A stretch of 64,000 nt of DNA from Desulfitobacterium_A nosdiversum (GCF_049860565.1 NZ_CP172056.1:1550001-1614000); one strand, 5' to 3'; counted from the stretch's first letter, positions 8,756 to 17,165 are shown. Translations and numbers: made by a program. Notes: generated by a model from the letters alone, not told the origin.

Positions 8756-10470
8756 TGGATTGGTTTAGAAACTGGAAGATTAGGACAAAAATTTTATCAC
8801 TTGTTGTTTTAATGGCCGTGTTTATTGTAGCCGTTGGTTTTACGGGCTATTATTATAACTATAAAGCAAAGATTGAAATGACTTCATTGTATTCCGATTC
8901 TTTAATGTCAGTAGAATACCTAAATGATGCTCGAGCCCAATCTAAGGCTAGTGAGTCAGCATTTTATCATTATCTTTTAGTACAAGATAAAGTGACTCAA
9001 CAAAAATTGCGGGCAGAGATGGAAACAACCTCAGGCAATTTTGATAAGAGTTATAAATCCTACAGGGAATTAGCTTCGGCTTCCTATGAAAAAGAAAGGT
9101 TGGCTGAGATCGATAAAGAATTAGCCGCATATCGGACGGAACGGCAAAAAGCAGTTGATATTGCAAATCAGGGTGATTCCAAAGGAGCTTACGAATATTT
9201 TAAAAACAATGCTGAAGCTCATCTGGATACAATAAATGATTGCTTTGATAAACTAACTGATTTTACGGTTAAAGAGGCAGACGCTTCTAATACGCAAAAT
9301 GAAGCGAACAATACAAAAGCCAATACGATTATTATTTCCATATCGATTATAGCGACAATATTGGGAGTTCTTCTTGGGTACTTAATTGCAAATTTAATTG
9401 CTAATTCCATTAAAACCGTTCTCGCGAGCGTCGAAAAAGTGGCGACTGGGGATCTATCCGCCGCAGATATTGTTGTTAAGAGCCATGATGAAGCCGGACA
9501 TTTAGCTGAGAGCTTCAATGTGATGAAAGAACAGTTAGATGAATTGGTTAAGCGTGTTACGAAGTCTTCAGAACAAGTCGCTGCGTCATCTGAAGAATTA
9601 AGTGCCATTACAGAGGGGAATACGGAGGCAACGAATCATGTAGCGCAAGCTATTGAAAGTGTTGCGGAAGGTGCTCAAAAACAAACGACTGCAATTGATG
9701 AAACACTGTCTGCAATTCAACAAATATCGGCAAGCAATCAGGAGGTAGCTGCCAACAGCAGTGAGATAACGGATTACATGGCTAAAACGTTAACAACGAC
9801 TCATGCCGGACAAGAAGCCTTGAATCGGGTTATTCAGCAGATGAATAGTATTAGTGAGGGAAACGATGCCGTTCAGCGAAGGATAGCCGAGCTATCCGCG
9901 AGTTCTGAAGAAATTAGCGGCATTGTTCAATTCATCACTGGAATAGCAGAACAAACCAATTTGCTGGCGCTTAATGCTGCTATTGAAGCCGCCAGGGCGG
10001 GCGAACAGGGCAGAGGATTTGCTGTTGTTGCAGAGGAAGTTCGAAAGCTTGCTGAACAATCCCGTGAAGCTACAACTAAAATTTCTGCGCTGATCCATCA
10101 AAACAACAGTCATATTAATTTAGCAGTAACAGCAATGGAAGAGGAAGTTAATAATGTAAAAGAAGGAATGGAAGTTGTTAATATCGCTGGGCAATCTTTC
10201 ACTGAGATTGCTCAACTTATTGAGAATGTTTCCGCACAAATGGAAGAAGTTTCGGCTACGTTTGAACAAATAGCAAGCGGAGGCCAACAGATCTTAACTT
10301 CTGTAGAAAAGATTGATACAACGAGCAAGGAAACGACATCCCATGCTGAAACTGTATCTGCCGGAGTACAGGAACAAACAGCTTCCATGGAGCAAATTGC
10401 CTCGGCTGCCCAAAGTTTAGCTGCGATGGCATCAGAGCTTCAAGAAGTAGTCGGCAAGTTTACTGTTTAA
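8755..10470 (+). CDS. Methyl-accepting chemotaxis protein
   Basis: A transmembrane chemoreceptor of 571 residues. A first membrane helix (about residues 13-32) and a second (about 193-216) enclose an extracytoplasmic region resembling a four-helix bundle. A HAMP linker and a long coiled-coil signalling domain follow, with the hairpin-tip hallmark EQTNLLALNAAIEAARAGEQ that contacts CheA and CheW. No C-terminal CheR-tethering pentapeptide is seen (the protein ends VVGKFTV). The ATG at 8755 overlaps the upstream stop; a TTG one codon earlier is the alternative. The ligand is unknown. Confidence 0.93.
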   Translation: MDWFRNWKIRTKILSLVVLMAVFIVAVGFTGYYYNYKAKIEMTSLYSDSLMSVEYLNDARAQSKASESAFYHYLLVQDKVTQQKLRAEMETTSGNFDKSYKSYRELASASYEKERLAEIDKELAAYRTERQKAVDIANQGDSKGAYEYFKNNAEAHLDTINDCFDKLTDFTVKEADASNTQNEANNTKANTIIISISIIATILGVLLGYLIANLIANSIKTVLASVEKVATGDLSAADIVVKSHDEAGHLAESFNVMKEQLDELVKRVTKSSEQVAASSEELSAITEGNTEATNHVAQAIESVAEGAQKQTTAIDETLSAIQQISASNQEVAANSSEITDYMAKTLTTTHAGQEALNRVIQQMNSISEGNDAVQRRIAELSASSEEISGIVQFITGIAEQTNLLALNAAIEAARAGEQGRGFAVVAEEVRKLAEQSREATTKISALIHQNNSHINLAVTAMEEEVNNVKEGMEVVNIAGQSFTEIAQLIENVSAQMEEVSATFEQIASGGQQILTSVEKIDTTSKETTSHAETVSAGVQEQTASMEQIASAAQSLAAMASELQEVVGKFTV

Positions 10471-10513
10471 TATTTTATTGTTGGTAATTTTACTTTACTA
10501 GGCAAATCGTTAC

Positions 10514-10557
10514 AAGCGTCCCCATTCCACTTGACAGTGAAAGGAGGACGCTTTTTA
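10514..10557 (+). terminator. Rho-independent terminator after the chemoreceptor
   Basis: AAGCGTCC at 10514-10521 pairs with GGACGCTT at 10546-10553. A T-rich run follows. Confidence 0.7.
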
Positions 10558-10679
10558 TTGTTTTATGCGGTTTAAAAAATCTCGATAAAACCTTAATAAC
10601 TCTTTCATAACTTACCCAAGACTCTTCATCACATTTAGCGATATAATGAGGGCAAATTAAAGTGAGAGGAGGAATTCTC

Positions 10680-10913
10680 TTGAAAAAGAAAAGACAGCTC
10701 ATAGGCGGAATCTTACTTATGATTTTAGGGTTAGGTATTTGCGGCGGATCGATGGCATTACGGTTTTTTGAACGCAGCGGGTATGGACCTTTCAATGTTG
10801 GGCATAAGATTGTCAACCGTCATGGTATGAATGGAGGTTTTAATCAAATCCCTAAGTTTAAAAATCAAAATCCCCAGAGCCAAAATGATAATGGATCCGC
10901 AAATAATCCTTAA
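10680..10913 (+). CDS. Small membrane-anchored or secreted protein, unknown
   Basis: A 77-residue protein starting at TTG 10680. The GTG at 10662 in the same frame overlaps the GAGAGGAGGA ribosome-binding site, so the later TTG fits better. KKKRQ is followed by one hydrophobic helix (about residues 7-26, with a GGILLMILGLGICGG core), then a polar, Asn/Gln-rich tail ending NDNGSANNP. It could be an inner-membrane protein or an uncleaved signal-anchor. No family recognised. The next gene starts 30 bases downstream and is also a small membrane protein, so the two probably form an operon. Confidence 0.6.
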   Translation: MKKKRQLIGGILLMILGLGICGGSMALRFFERSGYGPFNVGHKIVNRHGMNGGFNQIPKFKNQNPQSQNDNGSANNP

Positions 10914-10943
10914 ATTTATGGATTGAGGAAGGAGGTGCCTTAA

Positions 10944-11123
10944 TTGATCGGAATTTTGATTTTCTTGCTTGGCTTATACTTAGTCTGGGACTATAAAACG
11001 GACGGCTCGCATAAATTTTTCAGAAGAAATGACAAGGCGCTTGACATACTGAAAGAACGTTATGCAAGAGGGGAAATTTCTGAAGATGAGTTTCTCATGA
11101 AGAAAAATATTCTTGCTGAATAA
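10944..11123 (+). CDS. Small SHOCT-domain membrane protein (59 aa)
   Basis: A short gene with a TTG start behind a strong AAGGAGGTG site. The first ~16 residues are hydrophobic (IGILIFLLGLYLVW), a basic linker follows (KFFRRNDK), and the C-terminal end ALDILKERYARGEISEDEF matches the SHOCT pattern (LxxRYAxGEIxxxEF). SHOCT domains are short C-terminal modules found on many membrane proteins and are thought to mediate oligomerisation; no enzymatic role is known. It is followed directly by a terminator. Confidence 0.75.
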   Translation: MIGILIFLLGLYLVWDYKTDGSHKFFRRNDKALDILKERYARGEISEDEFLMKKNILAE

Positions 11124-11126
11124 AAT

Positions 11127-11168
11127 AAGCTGAGTATCTCAAGTCGATTTGGAGATACTCAGCTTTTT
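11127..11168. terminator. Bidirectional terminator, SHOCT gene / deacetylase
   Basis: AAGCTGAGTATCTC at 11127-11140 pairs perfectly with GAGATACTCAGCTT at 11152-11165 and is followed by TTTCTTT. It serves the two converging genes. Confidence 0.88.
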
Positions 11169-11175
11169 CTTTATA

Positions 11176-12114
11176 TTAGTACTGAGGATTTGTTACCCTT
11201 CGGCTAAACTCAGTAAGTCCCATAGATGCATAACAATATATTCTATGAACTAGGAAGGGATTCATGTCTTTCTCGGTCCAGCCTTTAAGAGTACTAAAAG
11301 CCATAAGATAGCCTGCGTTTTTTACATCTTGAACCACATTATCATTATGTCTCCCACTGGGGTACGCAAAAAATTGAATGGGTTTACCCAGTTCTTTTTC
11401 AAGGATCGCTTTAGAATCAACTAATTCTTCCTTAAGTAAATTAGGGCTAATTTTGGTTAAATCAGGATGAGTCAAAGTATGACTTTGGATATCCCAACCT
11501 TCCTGATCAAGCTCTTTAACCTCTTTCCAGGTTAAACAATTGGGATCGCCAACTTTTTTTACAATAAGAAATACTGTAGCGGTAAAACCGTACTTTTTAA
11601 GAATGGGTAAAGCAGTTGTATAATTGTCCATATATCCATCGTCAAATGTAATCATAATAGGGCGAGATGGAAGCGAACCATTTTTGTAGTAATAGTTATA
11701 AAGCTGTATACTTGAGACACTATGATAGCCATGTTTCGCAAGATAGGAAATTTGTTCTTCAAACGCTTCAGGAGGCATACCCAGTTCGTTATTCGGTATC
11801 GTTTTAATAGAGTGGTAATAGATTATGGGAAAGGTTTCTACTCTCTGGCGAGCCTCTGTAGCCGAAGCAGAAGATGTTTCGGAAAACGTAGAGACTTGGG
11901 AGTTTTGGTTAACTGTTGACCGATCTTCAGCATTTTGAGAATTATTGATCCCTTGTTTAACAGAGGTACTCTCTACATTACTTTCGTTTTTAATAGAAGC
12001 TTCGGAAGGTGATTGAGCTGCTTGTGACTTTGAATTAGAGCTGCATCCAGAAGTGGAGAGAGCAATTAGGACGAGGCTTATGCATAGAAAGAAAAAGAGT
12101 GAATTTCTTTTCAT
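11176..12114 (-). CDS. Polysaccharide deacetylase family lipoprotein
   Basis: A 312-residue NodB-fold carbohydrate esterase, presumably acting on cell-wall or extracellular N-acetylated glycans. The start chosen is the ATG behind AAAGGGG; an in-frame TTG 33 bases upstream is less likely. It opens with a lipoprotein signal (KRNSLFFF... LSTSGC lipobox), then a Ser/Gln/Asn-rich linker to about residue 90, then the catalytic domain with ITFDDGY (catalytic Asp and metal Asp), SHTLTHPDL (metal His) and AYPSGR. It should be anchored to the outside of the membrane. It converges on the SHOCT gene. Confidence 0.9.
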   Translation of the reverse strand: MKRNSLFFFLCISLVLIALSTSGCSSNSKSQAAQSPSEASIKNESNVESTSVKQGINNSQNAEDRSTVNQNSQVSTFSETSSASATEARQRVETFPIIYYHSIKTIPNNELGMPPEAFEEQISYLAKHGYHSVSSIQLYNYYYKNGSLPSRPIMITFDDGYMDNYTTALPILKKYGFTATVFLIVKKVGDPNCLTWKEVKELDQEGWDIQSHTLTHPDLTKISPNLLKEELVDSKAILEKELGKPIQFFAYPSGRHNDNVVQDVKNAGYLMAFSTLKGWTEKDMNPFLVHRIYCYASMGLTEFSRRVTNPQY

Positions 12115-12347
12115 AAGAGCTAACCCCTTTATTTTAAGATTCCACACTAGGGTGCTTCATTTTGCAATCAATATACAGAAGAAACCATAGACATATTTTA
12201 TCATCCTTGAGTAAAGAATAAATAATATATTCTATTTTTTTAATGAAATTACCTTTCAAATCCTAAATGTGTTAAGTAATATCAAGTCGTTAAAACGAAT
12301 CGATATTATAAAACATAAAAATTATTCTCTAAAGAATAGGTGAACGC

Positions 12348-13394
12348 ATGGATAAATTTACTAAGCTATTTATAGGAGTTGCAATAGCCCTATTTGGTAT
12401 TGCAGTAATTTTATTTGACCTTGCAGCTCTGAATACCACCTCATGGAACACTGCGGTTTCTGAGGTAAAGAGTGCCCTTGGAAGAGGGACGGGTTCTAAA
12501 GCAGAGAGCAATCCGGGATTACGCTTTGCAGTGATCAGCGATATACATGTTCGTTCTACCGATGAAAATGTACAAAGAAAGATGCAGAATGCTTTAGAGG
12601 ATTTACTTGATCCGCAAAAAGAACCTTTGGATTTAATCGTTGTCAATGGAGATCTGGGGGATGGCTTACCGGAAGATTATAGTGCTTTAAATAGAATTAT
12701 TCGTAATGTTCGGTCAGGGCCGACTCAAAAAACGCCTCTCGTTTTTACAATAGGCAATCATGAATTTTATAAGGCGTATCATTTGTTAAGCACAAGCGCC
12801 TGGGACAAGGGGACCTTTCCTAATGGAGAAACAGATGAGCAGGCTGTCCAAAGGTTTTTAAATTTCGCAGGCAGGGATAAAGTCTATACAGATCGCGTAA
12901 TTAAAGGATATCATTTCATTTTCCTAGGTTCTGAAAAATCGTCGATGTCTGATCGTAAGATTGGCGACGGAGTTTATCTGTCAGAGGGACAGTTATCATG
13001 GCTAAAGGATAAACTTGCAGAAAATGAAGATCCGAAAAAACCGATATTTTTATTTCTTCATCAGCCCGTATATACGTCCAATAGTGATTCGCCGATTCGC
13101 ACCCAATATGTGATGCAGCACGAAGAACTGACCAAAATCATGGATGCTTACCCTCAGATCATTCTTTTTTCAGGGCATTTGCATTTAAAGTTAGGAGCTC
13201 CTGGGACTGTTGTTCATGAAATATTTACTATGTTTGAAGATTCTTCCGTAAGCCGTGTCCGGCAAGCTTCTGCTGATGCGAGTGAAGGCCTTGTGGTCGA
13301 GGCTGAAGGAAGCAAGGTTACCGTTCAAGGGCGTGATTTTCAGCTTCATAAATTTATCCCGGATTATAAATATACGCTTAACTATGGAAAGTAG
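12348..13394 (+). CDS. Membrane-anchored metallophosphoesterase
   Basis: A calcineurin-type phosphoesterase of 348 residues. The N-terminus has one hydrophobic helix (about residues 6-26), so the enzyme probably faces outward. The five metal-binding blocks are in order: SDIHV, NGDLGDG, GNHEF, LHQPVY and GHLHLKLG. The substrate cannot be told from sequence; related proteins act on phosphodiesters, nucleotides or phospholipids. The N-terminal helix is followed by a charged linker of about 30 residues. Confidence 0.87.
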   Translation: MDKFTKLFIGVAIALFGIAVILFDLAALNTTSWNTAVSEVKSALGRGTGSKAESNPGLRFAVISDIHVRSTDENVQRKMQNALEDLLDPQKEPLDLIVVNGDLGDGLPEDYSALNRIIRNVRSGPTQKTPLVFTIGNHEFYKAYHLLSTSAWDKGTFPNGETDEQAVQRFLNFAGRDKVYTDRVIKGYHFIFLGSEKSSMSDRKIGDGVYLSEGQLSWLKDKLAENEDPKKPIFLFLHQPVYTSNSDSPIRTQYVMQHEELTKIMDAYPQIILFSGHLHLKLGAPGTVVHEIFTMFEDSSVSRVRQASADASEGLVVEAEGSKVTVQGRDFQLHKFIPDYKYTLNYGK

Positions 13395-13502
13395 TTGCGA
13401 TTTATTTTCATAATAAAAGGGGATAATAGGATTTTAGAAAACATTACGCAGTTAGTTATTGCGATTAAGGTTAGGTTTAGGTAAAAAGGAGTGTTTTATT
13501 CA

Positions 13503-13886
13503 TTGGTTATGGACTTTCGTTCTCTGGCAATTGCTCTTTTCTCCATCCTCCTTGGAGCAACCGGACAGTTTCTTTTCCGTGTTGGAATGTTACATTATGG
13601 TCGAGTTTCTGTAGAAAATATTTGGCAGCAGCTGTTTAAAATAATATTTACGCCGGCAATTTTTTCAGGTTTTGTTTGCTTCGGGATTAGTTCAATTTTA
13701 TGGTTGGTTGTGATTTCAAAGTGGGAATTGAGTTATGCCTATCCCATGGTTGCCTTAGGTTATGTTCTGGCAATTTTTTACGGAACATTTTTCTTACATG
13801 AAAGCGCAAATATTTATAAACTCTTTGGAAGCGCTTTAATCCTTATAGGAATCACCATTCTCGGCGTTTTAGGAAAAACAACTTAA
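13503..13886 (+). CDS. Small DMT-superfamily (EamA/ArnE-like) transporter subunit
   Basis: A 127-residue protein with four transmembrane helices (GATGQFLFRVGM in the first, then ILWLVVISKWELSYAYPMVALGY, then a final helix after FLHESANIYKLFG). The length and the SYAYP/FLHE motifs resemble ArnE/ArnF and other half-size drug/metabolite transporters, which work as dimers. The start is uncertain: TTG 13503 is spaced best from AAAGGAG, GTG 13491 lies too close to it and ATG 13509 too far. The substrate is unknown; undecaprenyl-linked sugar flipping is one possibility. Confidence 0.72.
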   Translation: MVMDFRSLAIALFSILLGATGQFLFRVGMLHYGRVSVENIWQQLFKIIFTPAIFSGFVCFGISSILWLVVISKWELSYAYPMVALGYVLAIFYGTFFLHESANIYKLFGSALILIGITILGVLGKTT

Positions 13887-13899
13887 AAGGAAAAGCAAG

Positions 13900-13928
13900 T
13901 TGCAACTCGCCTTAGAATAAGATATGAT
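13900..13928 (+). promoter_or_regulatory. Sigma-A-type promoter upstream of the 62-aa gene
   Basis: TTGCAA (13900-13905), a 17-base spacer and TATGAT (13923-13928). It would give a leader of about 165 nt before the gene at 14103. The leader can fold: GGAC 13949-13952 with GTCC 13965-13968, and AGGTT 13936-13940 with AACCT 13969-13973. Confidence 0.4.
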
Positions 13929-14102
13929 CTAGGTAAGGTTTGAGGAGCGGACAATTGCAAGTTCGTCCAACCTGGGGTTGTCTTCCCTAAGAAAGACGAT
14001 TTCCGCTAAAACTAAATATGGCTTAGAAAACTAAATACGGACTTCCCAATAACCCTTGAAATTACCTAAATAAAGTTAGATGGTATAAGGGGTGTTGCAT
14101 GA

Positions 14103-14291
14103 ATGAAGTTTCAGGATTTAGGCAGGGGCGCGCGAATTGAGTTGGCCAAAATGGCTAAGAATCTAGGGATGAAATTTATTGGCTATAACCCGGCATCTCA
14201 ACAGGTTTCCTTGGAGTTCAAAGGCAAAGGCGTGACTTATCCGGTTGATGAATTTGTAGCGGAGTATCAAAAAATTACACGAATGGCTTAA
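14103..14291 (+). CDS. Small conserved-looking protein, unknown function
   Basis: A 62-residue soluble protein behind AAGGGGTG. It is basic at the start (LGRGARIELAKMAKNLGMKF) and ends in an alternating hydrophobic/charged stretch (VSLEFKGKGVTYPVDEFVAEYQ). No family recognised. Its YPVDEFVAEYQ end loosely resembles the YPVTQEEFIDHWQEY stretch of the opposite-strand gene at 14412-14678, so the two may share a small fold. It has its own promoter and terminator. Confidence 0.65.
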   Translation: MKFQDLGRGARIELAKMAKNLGMKFIGYNPASQQVSLEFKGKGVTYPVDEFVAEYQKITRMA

Positions 14292-14323
14292 TTAGAATGA
14301 AATAAAATAAGTAAAAATAAATG

Positions 14324-14366
14324 CCCCTGGTGGGATTATATGTGCTTAATCCTACCAGGGGTTTTC
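14324..14366 (+). terminator. Rho-independent terminator after the 62-aa gene
   Basis: A 15-bp stem: CCCCTGGTGGGATTA at 14324-14338 with TAATCCTACCAGGGG at 14347-14361 (one G-U or mismatch position), then TTTTC. Confidence 0.88.
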
Positions 14367-14411
14367 TATACTCAGATTTCATTTCTCTTAGGATTTGTTT
14401 GCGAATTTGTT

Positions 14412-14678
14412 CTAAGCAGATTTACGTTTGCGCCTTAAATTAGGGCTTGAAGGTAAAAGTCTCACACTTCGGCGGGTTACAAAAGTGATCGGTAATGGCT
14501 GATAGCGCTCGAGGGAAGAAGTAGCCCTTTTTTCCTCGAACAGACGGTATTCTTGCCAATGATCAATAAATTCTTCTTGTGTAACCGGGTATTCTTCACC
14601 GCCGGTGAGTTGAAAGACGTAACGATCATTTTCAAGGTCATGGACGTAACTCACGATTAGATGTTCGTGGAAAAACAA
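14412..14678 (-). CDS. Small protein, unknown function
   Basis: An 88-residue protein starting at TTG behind AAAGGTGGG. The first half reads as an antiparallel beta meander ending in TGGEEYPVTQEEFIDHWQEY; the C-terminal 25 residues are strongly basic (RRSVRLLPSSPNLRRKRKSA), suggesting nucleic-acid or membrane-surface contact. No family recognised. It sits about 95 bases upstream of cheR on the same strand's downstream side, with no obvious terminator between, so it could be the last gene of a yaaR-like/cheR transcript. Confidence 0.55.
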   Translation of the reverse strand: MFFHEHLIVSYVHDLENDRYVFQLTGGEEYPVTQEEFIDHWQEYRLFEEKRATSSLERYQPLPITFVTRRSVRLLPSSPNLRRKRKSA

Positions 14679-14774
14679 GAGAATCCCACCTTTCTCTTCG
14701 TTTGTCTTTTGTCTCTAACCTATAGGTATGATCTTTTATTTGATTTTAGAGCAATCCTTAATCTGTAATAAGGC

Positions 14775-15560
14775 TTACTCTTGTCTTTGATAGAAGAAAG
14801 ATGAAACCGGCTTTAACCCCAAATTGGTCATGCCAAAAAGGTGCTCTGTGCTTCCGGTAAAGAGGATCCCGCCAGGATTTAAAGACCTAGAAAACTTCTG
14901 ATAAAGCATCTCTTTTGCTTCTTCTGTAAAATAAATAACCACATTACGGCAGGCCAAAAAATCAAAGCCAGTATCAAAACGGTCCGTTAACAAATTCTGA
15001 CGTTTAAAGGTAACTTTTTGTTTTATGATATCTTTGATTTGATACCCTTTATCAGTTAAGGTAAAATATTTTTGAATGATTTGAGGAGGAGTTGAGGTAA
15101 AGTCGTTTTGCTTGTAAATTCCGTCTTTGGCCTGTTGCAATACATTAACATCAATGTCGCTCGCAAGAATACTGAAGTTTATACCGGGAAAATACTCCAC
15201 CAAGGTCATTGCTAAGGAATAAGGTTCTTGACCGCTGGAGCACCCCGCGCTCCACAGTTTTAGATTTGTTTTTTGTTGAGTAAGTTTTGGAAAGACTGTG
15301 TCCCGTAAGGTATTCCACTGTGTGGTATCCCGAAAGAACTGGGAAACGTTGATGGTCAGATGCTTAAAAAAGCTGTCATAAAGAACAGGATCAGAATTTA
15401 TGGCCCTGATGAAATCCGGGTAGGTTTGATATTTGTGGGATGTCATAAAGCTCTGTATCCGTCTCTGCATTTGATTTTGCTTATAAAAGTTTAAATCCAA
15501 ACCGCTTTTTGGATAGAAAGCTTTAATAAACCATTCATATGTATTTTCGGAGTTTAACAT
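14775..15560 (-). CDS. cheR: Chemotaxis protein methyltransferase CheR
   Basis: CheR adds methyl groups from SAM to glutamates of chemoreceptors, opposing CheB. Of 261 residues, the N-terminal helical domain covers about 1-85 (KSGLDLNFYK, RRIQSFMTSH) and the Rossmann methyltransferase domain follows, with NVSQFFRD, LWSAGCSSGQEPYSLAM (SAM loop), ASDIDVNVLQQA, RQNLLTD and ACRNVVIYFTEE. No pentapeptide-tethering insert is obvious. It is away from the main che genes, next to a YaaR-like gene and motAB. Confidence 0.95.
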   Translation of the reverse strand: MLNSENTYEWFIKAFYPKSGLDLNFYKQNQMQRRIQSFMTSHKYQTYPDFIRAINSDPVLYDSFFKHLTINVSQFFRDTTQWNTLRDTVFPKLTQQKTNLKLWSAGCSSGQEPYSLAMTLVEYFPGINFSILASDIDVNVLQQAKDGIYKQNDFTSTPPQIIQKYFTLTDKGYQIKDIIKQKVTFKRQNLLTDRFDTGFDFLACRNVVIYFTEEAKEMLYQKFSRSLNPGGILFTGSTEHLFGMTNLGLKPVSSFFYQRQE

Positions 15561-15588
15561 GTGTGCACCTCATTAAAGTATAGTTTAG

Positions 15589-16026
15589 TTATCCCAATAA
15601 ATCCACGATCAGCCCGCGTATTTCATCCATTTTTTGCAGAAGGTCCAGGGGCTTGCTATGAGTCTCAAGGACCTGCTTGCCCAGTTCTTCGAGCGATTGA
15701 TCAATTTGCTGAATTCTGGCAAGAACTTTAGGCTTCCCACGAAAATCCCAATACGATTCTTCAGTAAGCCGTCTGCTTTGACCGAAGGTTGAACGCAAAA
15801 AGGAGCGAACCATTTCTTTAAAATCCGTTAAACCTCCAATAGAAAGGCTTTGGGAAAGGGTTTTTGCTTTTTCGTCAAAACGTTTGAGAAAATCCTGAAG
15901 CTCTTTTCTTTGAAGGTGTTGGGCCTGATCAAAAGCTTGGCTGAAATCTAACTCTCCGCGCGGGGAGGGTGAGCTTGAACGGGATATGTTTTCAGATTGC
16001 TGCATTCCATCAATTCTTAAAGGCAT
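15589..16026 (-). CDS. YaaR-family (DUF327) protein
   Basis: A 145-residue helical protein of the YaaR/DUF327 family, of unknown function, common in motile Firmicutes. Typical features are the disordered, polar first 30 residues, DFSQAFDQAQ, the long amphipathic helices (LQDFLKRFDEKAKTLSQS, FKEMVRSFLRSTFGQS) and the C-terminal IQQIDQSLEELGKQVL...KMDEIRGLIVDLLG. The ATG at 16026 follows AAAGGGGG; the frame stays open upstream to 16323 but that part lies antisense within the peptidase gene. It is 28 bases upstream of cheR and almost certainly cotranscribed. Confidence 0.82.
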   Translation of the reverse strand: MPLRIDGMQQSENISRSSSPSPRGELDFSQAFDQAQHLQRKELQDFLKRFDEKAKTLSQSLSIGGLTDFKEMVRSFLRSTFGQSRRLTEESYWDFRGKPKVLARIQQIDQSLEELGKQVLETHSKPLDLLQKMDEIRGLIVDLLG

Positions 16027-16054
16027 TCTAATCCCCCTTTGAAAGGAAAATTTT

Positions 16055-17098
16055 ATGAAATCAAATTCAAGGCGTAGCTTTTTAAAAGTACTTTTAGGTT
16101 TATCTGCTATTTGTTTACCTTGGACACTTTGGCCAGGCAAGCTGAATAAAGCTATGCAGAGCCTTATAAAGCCTCCGGGCGTTAATTTGATAACGCATCT
16201 TCCTGAACTTCCTAAAGGAGTAAACAATGAAGAGGTTTTAAACCGAACGGCGATGGAAGATATCATTGCGCTTTCCTCACCGGAAATGCAGGGGCGGAAA
16301 GCAGGTTCGGTTGGGGAAAGCAAAGCGGCGGATTATCTGGCCAAAGAAATGAGTACGCTTGGGTTGAAACCTATGGGGGATAAAGGGGAAAGCTTTACTC
16401 ACGTTTTTACAATTCCACCGGTTACCGAGAAATTCGTTAATGGCCGTCTTATGTTTATTCCAGGCCCTATAGGGAGTCTGCGTACTCCCAGTGTAAACTT
16501 ACTCGGTGGTTGGACTGGTAAGAAGCAGGATGAAGTTATTATGATCACTGCCCATTATGATCACCTTGGAATAAACCAGGGGATTTTGTACCCTGGAGCT
16601 AATGATAACGCCTCGGGTGTAAGCTGCATCCTTGATGTGATACGACATCTTCTCCGTGATAAAAGAGTTCCCCAGAAAACGTTAGTCTTTGCATTTTGGA
16701 GTGCCGAGGAAATGGGCTTTGTTGGCTCCAGCGCTTTTGTTCAAGCCCCAACTTTTCCTCTGCGGCAGATTCAAGCAGTGATCAATTTAGATACCGTTGG
16801 CAATGGCATGGTTGGTGATTTTTCGCTATGGAGTGAAGACGAGAATAATTTAGCCTTTCAGTCCATTAAAAAAGCGGCTGCTGAAGCAGGCGCGAGTGCT
16901 TTACATACATCCCCAGGCGGGCATAACAGCGATCAAATAAGTTTTGCACGAGCAGGAGTACCTGCGGTTACCCTTCTGGCAAGAGATTGGCTTAATAAAA
17001 ACCATACTCCGGAGGATACTGCCGGACTGATAAAAGCGGAACAGCTTAAAATGGCAAGTGATATTTTATATCGGACAATACAGAGTTTAGCTTATTAA
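16055..17098 (+). CDS. Tat-exported M28 family zinc peptidase
   Basis: A 347-residue aminopeptidase-like enzyme. It begins with a twin-arginine signal (SRRSFLK followed by LLGLSAICLPW), so it should be exported folded. The M28 metal ligands and catalytic residues are in order: AHYDHLG (His, Asp), GANDNASGV (bridging Asp), SAEEMGFVGS (catalytic Glu pair), NLDTVGNG (Asp) and GGHNSDQISF (His). Members remove N-terminal residues from peptides. It diverges from the yaaR-like gene with only 28 bases between the starts. A direct role in motility is not implied. Confidence 0.88.
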   Translation: MKSNSRRSFLKVLLGLSAICLPWTLWPGKLNKAMQSLIKPPGVNLITHLPELPKGVNNEEVLNRTAMEDIIALSSPEMQGRKAGSVGESKAADYLAKEMSTLGLKPMGDKGESFTHVFTIPPVTEKFVNGRLMFIPGPIGSLRTPSVNLLGGWTGKKQDEVIMITAHYDHLGINQGILYPGANDNASGVSCILDVIRHLLRDKRVPQKTLVFAFWSAEEMGFVGSSAFVQAPTFPLRQIQAVINLDTVGNGMVGDFSLWSEDENNLAFQSIKKAAAEAGASALHTSPGGHNSDQISFARAGVPAVTLLARDWLNKNHTPEDTAGLIKAEQLKMASDILYRTIQSLAY

Positions 17099-17105
17099 AT
17101 ATTAA

Positions 17106-17137
17106 GCATCCGGGAAAAAATTCCAGGGTGCCTTTTA
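17106..17137. terminator. Terminator between the peptidase and motB
   Basis: GCATCCGGG at 17106-17114 can pair with CCAGGGTGC at 17123-17131 (one mismatch, one G-U), followed by CTTTTAACTTT. It lies between converging genes. Confidence 0.5.
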
Positions 17138-17165
17138 ACTTTAAAGAGTTGTGAATGGATTAGGT

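Noticed and set aside
10490..10816. 108-codon minus-strand frame
   Set aside because: Overlaps the chemoreceptor terminator and the small membrane protein gene, with no SD.
16027..16323. Long N-terminal extension of the YaaR-like protein
   Set aside because: It is antisense to the M28 peptidase gene and lacks family features; the ATG at 16026 has a strong SD.
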